From positions 2,046,001 to 2,110,000 of the forward strand of contig JAQOOI010000021.1 in the NCBI GenBank assembly GCA_028554645.1: 64,000 nt of DNA. Reading direction: 5' to 3'. Under the pieces are notes generated by a model. That model saw only the letters and a list, made by a program, of their open reading frames with translations, made no database searches and was not told the origin of the DNA. The translations under genes were made by a program, and so were the position numbers. The stretch is from Omphalotus guepiniiformis (Eukaryota > Basidiomycota > Agaricomycetes > Agaricales > Omphalotaceae). Positions within the stretch are counted from its first letter, which is position 1. Each line of letters opens with the position of its first letter. Positions 31,746 through 43,248 of the stretch are shown here, one piece after another.

Positions 31746-34700
31746 ATGGGCAAGCATCCACGGCGCAGCGGCGTCTCACATTCGGTGAAGCTCACTGTGG
31801 GTGGCGGCCGGTTCAACTTACGGGGCTCCTCGTCTCAGATGCTGGGTCCCAAACGATTGAAGGAGAAAGAAAAATTGGACTTGGAACGATATAACACCGC
31901 AGTACAAGGTAAGCCCTACTCTAATTTAGCCCCTGTATTCTCATTCACTGATACATTCAGGTCTTGGTATGAACAGCGTCAACACTCTTGAAGATATATC
32001 TGGGTCATTGGGAACTTCATCGCAGTATGGCACGGTCGACGACGGCGATGAATACGGGCTGTTAATGGGAGATGTTGAGATGGGCGGGAGTGACAACGAG
32101 GATGCAGGAATGGAGAAGGGCGTGGATACCGACGTCGAGAGTATCATAATCGACATGCGGGATGTACTTGGGTTAAACAGGTGTGTTCCGCCAGTTCATT
32201 CTCCGTCCAGTATTCTTAGCTATTGCCCACAGATGGCATGGGGTGCGCCGATACAAGGACACAAGGACATGGAAGCGGCGAATTCGTCGCGTACATGAAC
32301 GATGGGCGCCTTTACTTGATAGCATGACCTCTGCATACATACACTGGTGTTATAGCACACGTCCTGATATAATAACTTCACATGACACAGATTTCGCCCC
32401 CCCTACCAATGGCCATGACTTCGTCCTCAACATAGCTGACATCTACACGCTATCCCGAGCCGCCGTCATTCCTCGCACCGGCGATGAAGATACGGTGGTC
32501 GCCATCGCTCATGCTGGCTTCCTTGCGACCTCACCAGACATACCCTCCTTTGCAGTATCCTTTCGAACTCTCGAGCTCTTTCGCACTATTCGATTATTCA
32601 AAGCTTCGTTCAGTGTTGAAGCCTTCGCAAAGGTACTATGCCACCAGTACTCTGTGAGTGCCAGATTCTCATCATCAGACCATCGTTATCTCAACAACTC
32701 TCACTAGATACCTTATCGCAGGGGCTATCGCACAGCCATCTCGGATACTTTCGACATCTATCTAGCAATCCACCGCCGTATGGATGATCGCGTCGCACAG
32801 GAATTGGGGCGTGACACCCCAAACTATCGTGTACTCAACAGCTGCCCTCCATGCACCTACGAGGTATGTTTCTATGTAATGACTCTGGAAAACCACTCAG
32901 ATGTATACTTTATAGCTGTGCGATGAACCGCATCTTCGCTTCTCACGCATGTGGGTTGTGGACGGGAACAATTCGCTTAAACGAATGAAAGGAGTTGCCG
33001 GGCGTCAGGTTGCCGACACTCGCGTGTTTGGAGAAAGCAGCTATTATCTATCTGCGGACTACGTCAACGCGTTCGCAAATGAGGTGAAGCATCGGTCGAC
33101 TGGCCCTGCCATTGATTCAGATGATGACGAGGATGACGAGCCATCAGGAGGTGATCCAACCGATGGGGCACCTACAGACGACCACTGCACGACGAACTGG
33201 AAAGCCGCGGCGGCCGATGACAAGAAGCGCATGTGGGCAGCATTTGATGAGTCTGGCATATTCGCGAGCGTTTGTCGCCACGGGCTCGTATTGTGGCTGG
33301 CAGACATGGTACGAAGTGGTGAACTGTGAGTGTCAGAGTGCTTTGATTGTGAGTGCGTGACTTATTCATGCATTGCACAGGGCCAAATACCCGCTCGCCA
33401 TGGTGGCTAAAGCATTGGATGTTCTTCCTGGCAACTGGCTCATGGGTTACGATATCGGCTGCTCATTCGGAACGACGATTGCCAAGAGTTCTCTAGGTCC
33501 GCAGTTCCAAGCCAAGGGGTGTCGATCTTGTGTCAACGCGTTCCATGGTTATACACATAGCGCAGATTGTCAACGTAAACACCATCCACTCAACATCGAG
33601 GGCATGGGATTGGAGGACCTGGAAACTCTGGAGCGAGTTTTTTCAATATCAAATTCACTTGCTGGCGTGACTCGCTTCATGTCTGCCTATCGTCGACGCG
33701 TCTTCATTGACGCGTTCTTTCAGCAGTGGGACGCAGACAAATATCAGAACCTGTCTACCATGCTTCACAACAACTACATTCAAGCTCTCGATATCATCAA
33801 CGATGAGGGCCGCGCATTCCAAGAGGATATGAAGACATTCAACCTCACAGAAGACATGCTCGAAAATTATTTTGCCGATGAAGCGCGACACATGGAGGCG
33901 CTAGGGACCGAAACATCACAGGATCTTCACGCAATCGCCTATGTGGAGCTGTTACAAAAACTCTCGGAATGCACGTACGTGTTGTCGTCTATGTTGAGAC
34001 CCATTATTCTTTCCAACGTCCTTCGTTCAATGCAGCGCAGCCTATGAAAATGTGACGGGGGCATTCCACCTACACATACCTGCGGACTACCAGTTTCTAG
34101 CATCCGATGCAGCATACGCTCAAGGTACTTCAGAGACGCGCAAGATTGAGACAAGAAGAAAATACCTTGCGGCACAGCTTGATAACACCCTTTTCGAAGT
34201 CATGAAGATGGAGGTTGCCATGGGTATCGAACGTCGGTGGGAGCCTACATCGCCGGAGTACAAGGAAGCCCTGAAGTACATGAGACATCGTGAATATCAG
34301 CGAGCGTTGGAGAATTTACACAAGCTGGTGGTTTTCCGCCTTTTTGAACTTCATAAAATGAATCTATCACAAACCGGTGTGCACTATTTTTTATTTCCTC
34401 CCCATTATTTATCACTAATGTCAGCAAGGAAAGGCTACAAGCTTCGTACGCATCTCTCACACGCACTTCAACGGCGTTCGAAGACTATACGAAAAGCCGT
34501 CAAATTGTACAACAAGGCCGCAGTGGCCATTGGCCGGGACACTCTCGACTGGTCAAAAGTCTCACACTACTCATTTCTCGATCAGTTCGACATTCTCCGC
34601 GATACTCGTCACGATGTAACCCAAAAGCCCTGGGCAGACCCCGTAAAGCGATCACTCATGAAAACTTATCGACGCGTTGCACGAGCCCGGGAAGAAATTG

Positions 34701-35595
34701 AACGCCTCAACGTTGAGCTTCGAAGGTAAAGGAACAACTTCTTATGCTACGATTGGCAGACGACTTGACTAAATATTTATTTAGACTACACACATCCATC
34801 GTTGACGAGGATAGGCAGTTCGACGCCGTTCTCGAACGTCTTCAGAACAGTCCAATTCATGGCCCGGTCTCTGATTATATTGAAAGGCGTCGCGCCGTCA
34901 ACGTACTACATTTGCAACGCATGCGGCAAACATATTCACTGGCCGGCTTCACTGGAGTGCCTGGACCAGGTGTCAGAAAAGTGCCAGCCTCTCCGACTTC
35001 ACCCACCTCTTCGCGGCATCAGCTTTCTTCGATCGAGATTTCAAACCTTGTCAATAACTTCAACACATCCACGCCCTCGACACTCGACATTTCTGCCTCT
35101 TTACCACGACGATCTTCGGGAGACAGACCATCAGACCACCCTTCTGAAACTGATGGAACAACTGACTCGCCAGTAATCTTAGCCGCTCCAACTCTGGCCC
35201 CCCTAGCGCAACCACCCGCTCATCCCGTATTCACTGAACCGCCGGCACCTTACATAGCAGCAACAGACTCCAGTTTCACACCACTTTCAACCGTCGTTGC
35301 CCATCTGCTCAATCCCCCTACCTCCTCCGCCTCAACACTTTCATCGCCGTCGTCATTGTCGGCTATTACCACCCACAGCACCCGGTCATGCGGTACAGAT
35401 CTTAGCCTCCAGACCCATAGCTCACCCCGGGTCCCATCACCAATTACGCGGGTCCAACAGACGCCACCTGCACCACGCACATTCTTGGCTAACGACGAAG
35501 ACAGGTCAGATACCGACGACGATGATGCGAATGATGATGAATTCACGCACGGTGCAGGTCGTATGGTTGATTTCATGACAAACTTAGCACTATAG
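31746..35595 (+). CDS. KDZ-family transposase
   Basis: Multi-exon transposase of roughly 1000 residues (about nine introns). The N-terminus is basic (MGKHPRRSGVSHSVKLTV). An acidic segment precedes an upstream helical region (HGVRRYKDTRTWKRRIRRVH). The Cys segment SCPPCTYELCDEP leads into the first catalytic Asp in VVDGNNSLKR. The second lies in LMGYDIGCSFG, followed by CVNAFHGYTHSADCQRKHHP and GLEDLETLERVFSISNSLA, all KDZ hallmarks. The C-terminal part is coiled and ends in a Ser/Pro/Thr-rich tail with an acidic stretch. Exons join in frame wherever I checked. The start at 31746 is the first ATG after the subterminal repeats. Confidence 0.9.
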
Positions 35596-35710
35596 AATAT
35601 AGGCCACATTGACTAGCATTCTCATACACTTACGTTCTTACGAAATCACAATCTACATTGATATCCTGTTGAATAGAGCAAATGGAAGTGTTGAAAACAA
35701 TACAGTTTGA

Positions 35711-36508
35711 TTACTGGCACTTAGTATGAAACTGAAGTCGCTTCATTTGATATACTTTCCGAAAGTCATCCACACCTTCGTATAGAAAATATGTGCAATC
35801 CTCCAACCACCGGCCAACGTCTCGCATTTCTTCCTGTATTGACATCACCTCAGCCCATTCAGACGGTTCTCGTGAAGAAGTAAGCTTTGACGCGGCACGC
35901 GACACTTTCTCCTCTAACTCAGCAACTGTGGAATACGGATCATGAATGTGTGCCTTTGATAGATCGTCCAAGCTCTCCGGATGCAAAGATACCTGAGCAA
36001 AAAAAGCTTGAAGATTCTGCTCAAACCAAAGAGCAGGATTCGGCATGAGCAGTGAGTCCCAATGAGCCTTCACAGCTTTGATATACTTCAACTGCTTCTG
36101 CTGTGCGTCAAGCTCCTCTTGGTGAGCCCGTCTGACAATAATGAGTCTAGCTGAGTGGTGAAATAACATTAATACATGTACGCACTTGGGATCATTTCGA
36201 TATGCTTGACGACGTTTCAAACGCTCCTCAGCGGCTTTCCTACCAATAATATATCACTGTCAATGATAGCAAGATAGCAATTGAATAAACGTACTGCTGA
36301 TTCGCAAGGATCTGCGCTTTTTGAGATGCTGCAGCGCGCCTTTGACGCCTCCGAGTATTTACATGTTCTTTGTTCCTAAATATGTGATGAGTTTGGATTG
36401 TGAATTCATTGAATATGTCGGCACTCACCGATTATAGTGAGTTTGTGAGTACAGTCGTTGTGCCTCGCGCTTTTGGGAGGCTGTTTGATATAACTTTCGT
36501 CGAGGCAT
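35711..36508 (-). CDS. Small basic helical protein of the KDZ element
   Basis: The start is MPRRKLYQTASQKREAQRLY. The first intron (gtgagt...tttag) joins NR to NKEHVNTRRRQRRAAASQKA; two further introns near 36290 and 36180 lead to RKAAEERLKRRQAYRNDPKC and RRAHQEELDAQQKQLKYIKA. The N-terminal half is strongly basic and helical, suggesting nucleic-acid binding; the C-terminal half (PESLDDLSKAHIHDPYSTVA) is acidic and helical. It lies tail to tail with the transposase gene, 115 bp apart. I do not recognise the family; similar short basic genes near KDZ transposases are plausible but I cannot verify that here. Confidence 0.65.
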
Positions 36509-36866
36509 GAATACACTTTGATGTAGTGTGAGGATATGGTGGTAAGAAGGAAACAGTACATAATGCAGACCACATCACGATGCTTTTGCAGACACAATTG
36601 GTCTGAGTTTTTCGTTGAGCACTCTGGGAGACGCTTTTGACACAGAATTACATCTGTGGAATGCCACCTATGTAACATATTCACTTGAATTTTCTCCAGG
36701 GTTTACAACAGAAGGAAAAGTTTTTAGAGAATTTTTAGAGAATTTTTATTCTAATCTCTAAGGCTGTTAAGTAGACGTGCCGGTGAATGCGGCAATTTCG
36801 CAGCCATTTCTCAATTGCTCCTCCTCAAAGATGTTAAGATGTTCGGGCACAAATTCATTGCAAGTA

Positions 36867-38639
36867 CTACTTTACAAGGCTACAGAGCTCGCTAACTTTA
36901 GGGAGAAGATCTAGACCCATTTTCCATCGTCTACGCTTTCTATCCGCATCTTCTGCCAACTGAGCCTTGGTACGCCCCGCCACATAATCTGCCAAGGTCC
37001 GAAACCCATTATCTACCCAACGAAACAGTCCGCCAGCAGAATACTGAGTGAAGGAATAACGACGTTCATGCGCGGCAATGCGGGTATTCGAATGTGTACA
37101 GACTCCCGAGAGTATCACAACCAAGATTCCCGGAGGAAATTCAATGACTTTCTTCAGCTCCCACAGTACTATATGCCCGCCTTTCTTCCAGTCGTAGCTG
37201 CCCAACGCCCAGATAAAGCATAGGCCGAACGGAAGATTGGCGAAGTCGATGTGCGGATAAGTTACAGTTTGTGGGCCGAAGTTGAATGCTGCGGCAGAGA
37301 GTACGCTATTCTCAAAGGCGGGGTAAAGCGAAGGGTCACTCTCCAGGAGCTCGCGCTGATATTGAGCATAATAATCGTAAAGTCGAGGCGCCCACGATTT
37401 GAATACCCCTAGACTAAGATCAGGATGGGCTTTGTATCACATCGGTGGAAGAAACATACCGGTCGCGAAGCCTGAGAGGCGACGAAAGGCCCAATGCCTA
37501 CACAGCTTCTGTAAGACGTGTGTGTTATGTTTATTATGAACCAGGTTCCCGGGGCTCTGTGCTCATGAGCATGTTGAATGGAATGCTTTGGGGGCGGTAC
37601 TCACAGTCTGACCCCCACCATAAGATATGCCAACATTCATTGCGGGAAATGCGCCGCGGCGATGGGTGTTCTGCTTGCTTGAAAACCGACACTGGCTGCG
37701 ATAACGCTCCAGAGCATCGCCCGCAGCTTTCACGCAGCGATCCCAGCCTGCATCGGCCGGACGATTGATCACCAAGGCTACCAGTTGGCCCTGGGAATCG
37801 ATAAAGGGGGTTGAGTGTCTGGGAGTCCAGTCAGTAGTGGTAGATGAACGTGGGGGCATGAGGGCGTACTCAGGGTCATAGCGTACCAGGTCGAATTTAA
37901 ATTTTGATTGGGGCCCAACAACTTCATGAAGCCAGTATTCCTCGCCCGTATGATCGTCGCGGTCGCGTTTTGCAATATAGGCCGAGGAGGACACGGGGGC
38001 GTCATGTTGAATTGAAAACGATGTGGGCAGGGGGGTCGACGGCGCGATGTGCTTGGATTTGGTCGATTCGCGGGCGGGGATGTCTGACGCGACTTTCGGA
38101 GGTGCGCACTGCCTTTGTCTTTTGCGATTGAGTTTACTGGCCTTCTTATTGCGATCGTTCTGCCTCCGCCTTTTTTTAGACACAGGCCCGCCGACCACTT
38201 CTACTGCACGGAGCACTGGGCTGGGAGGGGCAGAGGATGGTGGCGTCGAGAGTGGAGAGGAGTTTGCAGAGGATGGCGGCGAAGAAAGAGGTGAGGAAAA
38301 GGGGGAGGCCTGTAAATCCGGAAAGTCGAGGTAGTCGTGCAGGCCCTCCTGCTCAATCGAATGGAAAAGAGCTGAGGAGAGGTCAAAGTCACTTTGCACA
38401 ACTTCTGTGGATAATATGAGTTGGAGATTCGAGTTCTGTGAGGCGACTGAAAAGACTTCGCGTTGTGCAGCAGACCTCGTTCCCAAACAAGGTTGCAGAG
38501 CTGGATGACATCTCGTTCCTCGTATTCCCGTTGCGCGAGTATTCAAGGAACTCGAGATCACCTCGCCGCCACAGATCCTTGTCCAGCTCGAGGCCTGTGC
38601 AAACGCGTTGTCAAAATGAGAGGTGTGCTCACCGGACAT
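36867..38639 (-). CDS. TET/JBP-type 2-oxoglutarate/Fe(II) DNA dioxygenase
   Basis: TET/JBP enzymes oxidise the methyl group of methylated bases in DNA in the nucleus. With introns at 37557-37604 and 37409-37459 the model gives about 557 residues. The C-terminal catalytic core shows GNLVHNKHN, SWAPRLYDYY, the iron-binding HxD in YPHIDFANLPFG (37245-37253), the core GSYDWKKGGHIVLWELKKV, and the distal His with oxoglutarate-binding Arg region in CTHSNTRIAAHERRYSF. The N-terminal half is Ser/Pro-rich with a basic KKRRRQNDRNKKASKLNRKR stretch. The start at 38639 is the weakest part; the first 100 residues may hide an intron. It is divergent from the gene at 38844. Confidence 0.87.
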
Positions 38640-38843
38640 CTGGGTGCTTGAGGGTCGACATGGGGTTTGATGTTGAAGGGTGAAAAAACATGCGGTACAC
38701 AAAATCACGCGTAGACGCTGACACGTGACCGCCGTCACGGACTTCAAAGTTAAAGGTGCTAGTCCTCACTTACTGCCGCGTAGCTGTGGGGCGTCAACTT
38801 TGTCCTTCAGACCCTACGTCGTTACTATACAGTTACGTTCTCG
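38640..38843. promoter_or_regulatory. Divergent promoter region between TET/JBP gene and 38844 gene
   Basis: A 204-bp gap between two divergent starts, presumably a shared bidirectional promoter. I see no clear TATA box in either direction. Confidence 0.35.
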
Positions 38844-40031
38844 ATGGCCAACGCTCAACGTCGCTATGTACATATCACCACTGGAACCAACGGCGGCACG
38901 TACGGCCAAATGTAAGTACTTCTTCACCCGCTCAGCTTACTTTTCTTACATCGATATGGTGTTTCAGGCAATGGCGAAAAGGTGGCTTCAGGACTAGCCC
39001 CTTACCGATCACGATTCAGTGTATGACTCAAGCAGAGGCGACATTCATCTGGAAACACTTGAATCCCTGGGCACAGGCGCACAGACACTTGGAGGGCCCG
39101 GCGTTCGCCAACGACTTAGCGGACTCACAGGTGATGAGGAGGATCAGCAACCTCATTGATCCATTGGGGTACACATTCTGGGATGTCAAGTACGGGAACT
39201 CGTCTGGCCTATATTTCAATCGGTACGTACTTGATGAACAGTGAGCGTTGCTCACGCCGTTGACGAATATGTTTAGTGACGAAGCTCTTGAGACCATGGA
39301 CGCCTGCCCTAAGCCGTTTTATCGCCGAGCCTTTGTCTTTGCGACGATTAAAGACGCGCTTCTCGCCCACGTCCATTCCACTGAGACCCCGAGCAATGCT
39401 TTGTCTGAGTACAACCCCTACGCACGACCGGAGGCTGCACAGGCAATAAGGGATGGCAATACGACCCTCGTGAGCCCCCCAAGTCCAGAGCCATCACTTC
39501 CACCTGCACCACAGACTCCAACTCGGGCGGTAGGATCTCACACATCTCGTGCTCAAACACCTGGTCGTACCCCCCGTCGTAGCCCTGAGGTTTACACTTT
39601 GAGCCCACCTCCGTATGCCTCCGGGTCTCGGTCGCCATCGCAGCATCAACGCACCGATGAATATGTTTTTTCTATGACTTCGGGAGATGTAAACGTTTCC
39701 ATGCATATCAGTAAGCACTTTACATTTGTCAAACAGTTTGAAATTCATCGCCGGAAATCTCTTATCGATAGATTCATCCCCGAAAAAAGGGAAATCCAGA
39801 GGCGAGCATGCTCCTCACATGGTGGCGGAGTTTCTCGCTATTCGTGGAGTCCCGGCTCGAGTTGGTGCTGGCATCATGACCGTGTATGCAGACCTTGATG
39901 CCGATGAGCCTGAAGAAGAGAGACGCGCAACGTTCATTGCAAACAATCTGTATTTGTGGGAGGATGCTGAGCCTGAAGGTGTTACACAGAGAGACCTCGA
40001 GTTCCTCTGGGATCTCATCAAGTTGTTGTGA
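38844..40031 (+). CDS. Unrecognised protein of the KDZ element (338 residues)
   Basis: Four exons (38844-38911, 38968-39222, 39277-39710, 39772-40031) join in phase to 338 codons plus stop, all with GT-AG introns. The start is MANAQRRYVHITTGTNGGTY. An N-terminal domain (EATFIWKHLNPWAQAHRHLE; DPLGYTFWDVKYGNSSGLYF; ETMDACPKPFYRRAFVFATI) is followed by a proline/serine-rich linker and a C-terminal segment (HMVAEFLAIRGVPARVGAGI; EERRATFIANNLYLW). I recognise no domain. Its place between the TET/JBP and HMG genes suggests part of the element's cargo rather than host DNA. Confidence 0.75.
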
Positions 40032-40210
40032 ACCATGTGCTAACCCAGTGCCAAATAGTTTCTTTTTGATGTTGATATCACGTAGTTATCTTGGATTGCA
40101 AATTGAAGGCTGCCTGCACGGTGTTGTTTTGAACTCCGGGTCCCAAGTCCCGAAAGGCGTTGTCCGACTGGTGTCCGACTGTTGAGCGAAGGTTGTATTC
40201 ACAGACTACA

Positions 40211-41855
40211 ATGGCGCGCCACAACACCCCTCAGTTCCAGCGCATGTTAAGTGCAGCTCGAGAAAGGGGAAGTTCAGCAAGGCGCCCTTGGAGATATCGG
40301 CAAAAGCGTGCGCCGATACACCTCTCAAACGCGGACAAAGCTCGAAAGAAAGCTCAGAGACGTGAGGAAAAGGACACGTACCAGAATGCAATCATTGAGT
40401 TGCGACAGCTTATCATCGACAAGGCGACTGAACTCCACGAACAGATTGGCAAACGCAGTGTTCAACAAATTGTCGACGACGTTTACCAGACTCACCGCCT
40501 TTGCGTCAGTAGAAAATCGGCGAGTAAATTCAACGCGTTTGTGAAGATGGAGTTGGAACGAATCAATTCCGGTACGTATACATGGCTGTAATTTGATTGA
40601 GTTACACTCACACAAACTCCTAGCCTTACCAGAGGGCGAGCCTCGAAAGAAGGCAAACGAGTGTATGAAGGAGATCTCCGCGACGTGGAAGGAGATGTCA
40701 GAGGAGGAGAAGAGGGCCTGCACCGAGGCAACCATGAAGCAACTCAACGACAACCGAGAAAATCGTGAGGTCGGTACTCACAACGTCGCACTAAGCGCGT
40801 TTCATGATACACGAATCACGCTGGAGGATATCAAGGAATCGGTAAGGCGATGAACTTTATGGAAATGACTAGAGACTAACCCGATGATGTTGCAGCTCTC
40901 TCGTCGTTTGAACGCTCGTACGGGCGACGAGGCAGTCTTGCTGACTGTCCGATCTGCGAGGGACCACTTCAACAAGCCGGACGTATATGCGACTAGTGAG
41001 CGCGTGGGCGACTTCTTCACCATCGTGTTCAAGTGTCCGCTTCAAACCATTGCAACCCGTATGGAGGGATATATCATCTCCGGCGTTGAGGGAGTCGTGC
41101 AGAATCACGCCCAGGAGACACTGAAAATGAAGAGTGAGCTGCGAGAATTGATATACCAGAAACTTCGTGCGTGGTCGATTGTGTATTCTTGATTGTATTT
41201 GCTCATGAATGGAACAGAAGACGCTGTTGGGAAAGCCAAGGTGTCACGAATGTACTACAAAAACTTCAATGAGCATATCGTGTTGAAGTACGGGGTAGTC
41301 ATCAAGAACTGGCCCCTTCCAAAGCTTTGCTCACCTAGCGAAGTGTCGACGCGGACCGAACTCACGTTACTCGACAACGCTTGGAGGTCTGGCACCACAC
41401 ACTTCTACAAGATGACCGAGGGTGAGTTGGAGGAGTGGATGATGAAATATAATAGCGACACCCAGGACGGTTCCATCATCACGGCGGATACACCCAGCGA
41501 GCCCGCCCCTATGTCGACGACCGCCATACCTGCGGCTCCAACGGCGATTGTTCGGACTCAGACTCAGGTGGGGCACGAAAGTCCAACGACGGTGAGCGCA
41601 GCTCCTCCTGCGCCAGAACCTCTCGGTGCTCTCAACTTCGTCAATGCAGGCGCCATGACGGATGTCAACGGGAATGCGGTGATAGTGGTCTCAAAGAAAA
41701 GAAAGCCCCGCAAGGATAAAGGCACTCAGCGTGGCCCGCGCAAGAAGAGAGCGACTGGTGAGTGTATATTGTTTTTCAGAGTCGGTTCGCGTTCTTATAC
41801 TGAATCCCTAGGTGATGAAAACATGCCCGAAGCAGCGCCGTCAGCGTCGACGTAG
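40211..41855 (+). CDS. HMG-box-like protein of the KDZ element
   Basis: Five exons (introns start at 40572, 40842, about 41167 and about 41760) join in frame. The start is MARHNTPQFQRMLSAARERG. A region of HMG-box character is visible: NAFVKMELERINS and, after the intron, EGEPRKKANECMKEISATWK then EMSEEEKRACTEATMKQLND. The next segment (YKNFNEHIVLKYGVVIKNWP) is typical of fungal proteins of this kind. A proline/alanine linker and basic KKRKPRKDKGTQ and GPRKKRATG runs end it. HMG proteins bend DNA and are reported with KDZ transposons. Stop TAG at 41853. Confidence 0.8.
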
Positions 41856-42045
41856 AGATATCATTCTTACCTGTAGATACTTTCTACCGGGCTATGAATT
41901 TTGTTGTGCGGCAGGAATATCATTTATTATGTCCCTACTATAAGAAGGCTGAGTATTGAGGCCAAGAAATTGAGTTTACATTGAGGGACGGAGACTTAGA
42001 GCATGTAGAGACATCGGTGACTAAGCATGAGATCCGGGACAGCGG
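41856..42045. other. Non-coding stretch before the right KDZ terminal repeat
   Basis: 3' flank of the HMG-like gene. I see no gene or repeat here. Confidence 0.4.
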
Positions 42046-42395
42046 AAAGAGCCGAAAGAGGGGAGGGATTAAGCGAGGGCGGAGGCATGATGGCGGGGAG
42101 ACGATGAGGAGGGCTGATGAGGCGTTGATGGCGATGGCGAGCGTGTGGGAGCACGGGACGGATTTGTGCGGACTTACCGGTGCACGGGACTTGCCGTGGT
42201 GATGCCTGAGAACGATGAGCTCACTACTTGATGGCCTCTAGGTGAGTTCTGGACTCTTTCTTATTTAGAAATAAAGCTAATTATTGACGGAATTACTGGC
42301 AGGTGGAGGAGCCACCCGGATCAAGGGCTGTAGCCTTGGCATAACCGGGGGCGCACGTCAGGCCTATTTGATGGGAACCATGTGATGTTGAGGTG
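42046..42395 (-). repeat. Right terminal inverted repeat of the KDZ element
   Basis: Reverse complement of 30802-31151, ending ...GATGTTGAGGTG against the duplication AGCAGTCA at 42396-42403. Confidence 0.92.
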
Positions 42396-42403
42396 AGCAG
42401 TCA

Positions 42404-42927
42404 AGCAAGGCAACTCTAAATGTTTCCCAATCATCTCCTGAAGCTGCATCAAGCGTAGCTAGCTCCTTTCTCGTCTCATAAGTCATGTATTTCAAGGCTA
42501 GATGGATCTTCGCCATCTCAGATCTGATATTTAAAGTCCTAAAGATTTCCTCTAAGTCCTCGAGCCATCCTGCAAGTTTCTCAGGACAATCTCTATCAAA
42601 TATGGGTGCCTTCTTTGAGACTTTCGGTAACTGCTCGTTTTGTACTTCGGCGAGCACCTCAGCAGGTAGCTCTCGTAAGTATGCATCTACTACTTCAGTT
42701 TGTTGAGGTCGGCGCGGCCGATTTCCTCCAGGATTTCGATTCACCGCAGCCTCATCATTATTTGGTTGTCTCTGCTGCTGTGGGTTTCGCCCTTGACCAG
42801 CAGGTCCAGCAGTAGCATTATTTCCTTCATCAGGCATGTTTGTAAAATCAGAGAATTCAGGACTTGGTAGTCTTATATCTCCTATAACTTCGTTTGTTCC
42901 TCTATACCTCTCTCTAGACAGAGGCAA
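42404..42927 (-). CDS. gag: Gag of A2, N-terminal part (split by KDZ)
   Basis: Pro/Asn/Gln-rich segment (NPQQQRQPNNDEAAVNRNPG) and the start of the gag core (DRDCPEKLAGWLEDLEEIFR; MAKIHLALKYMTYETRKELA). It stops at VALLDC, where the KDZ element begins; the frame resumes at 30793. The frame stays open well upstream of 42927, yet I find no ATG between the primer site and the Met of MPDEGNNATAGP, so the start is unclear: a non-AUG start, a spliced leader or a lost ATG. Confidence 0.8.
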
Positions 42928-43227
42928 GTTGTTTCGAACAGGGATTCTACTACGACGAGGGGGTCTAGACTCGAATATTAATTCTTCTTGTCCAGCCTCA
43001 CGGGAATTTCGTGTAGTTCTAGGTTTTCCACGACGGCTAGAGTCACTAATCTTTGCAAGAGACTCGGATTCGAAGTAGAATACCTTGAAGTGTTATGCAA
43101 ATGTACAATTTCCACTTCGAGAGGCAAATCAAATCGTCAATTCAATTCGCCGAGGTCAAAAGACAGCGATATTTAGACACAGAGGTCTTTCAAGAGTAAA
43201 ACTCGATATAATTGTTTTCTGAAACTA

Positions 43228-43246
43228 CCCCTCGCGGTGGGCTCCA
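43228..43246 (-). other. Primer binding site of A2
   Basis: TGGAGCCCACCGCGAGGGG on the minus strand, two bases inside the 5' LTR. The same 19 bases lie at 50380-50398 in B. I could not match it to a particular tRNA. Confidence 0.65.
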
Positions 43247-43248
43247 GA

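Larger units (their letters stand above)
30802..42395. mobile_element. KDZ DNA transposon carrying a TET/JBP dioxygenase (11.6 kb)
   Basis: It is bounded by terminal inverted repeats of about 350 bp (30802-31151 and 42046-42395), starting CACCTCAACATCACATGG. An 8-bp target duplication AGCAGTCA lies at 30794-30801 and 42396-42403. It is inserted in A2 gag. Cargo: KDZ transposase (+), a small basic gene (-), a TET/JBP gene (-), an unrecognised gene (+) and an HMG-box-like gene (+). The association of KDZ transposases with TET/JBP and HMG proteins in mushroom fungi is known (Iyer and co-workers, 2014). The complete ends and readable frames suggest recent activity. Confidence 0.9.

Noticed and set aside
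31161..31788. Overlapping 140-170-codon frames upstream of the KDZ transposase
   Set aside because: They are all produced by the 13-bp CTTTC repeats in three frames and encode repetitive Ser/Phe/Leu sequence.
43228..43246. Assignment of the A/B primer site to a specific tRNA
   Set aside because: The 19 bases do not fit the expected T-stem and acceptor pattern of a tRNA I can name.
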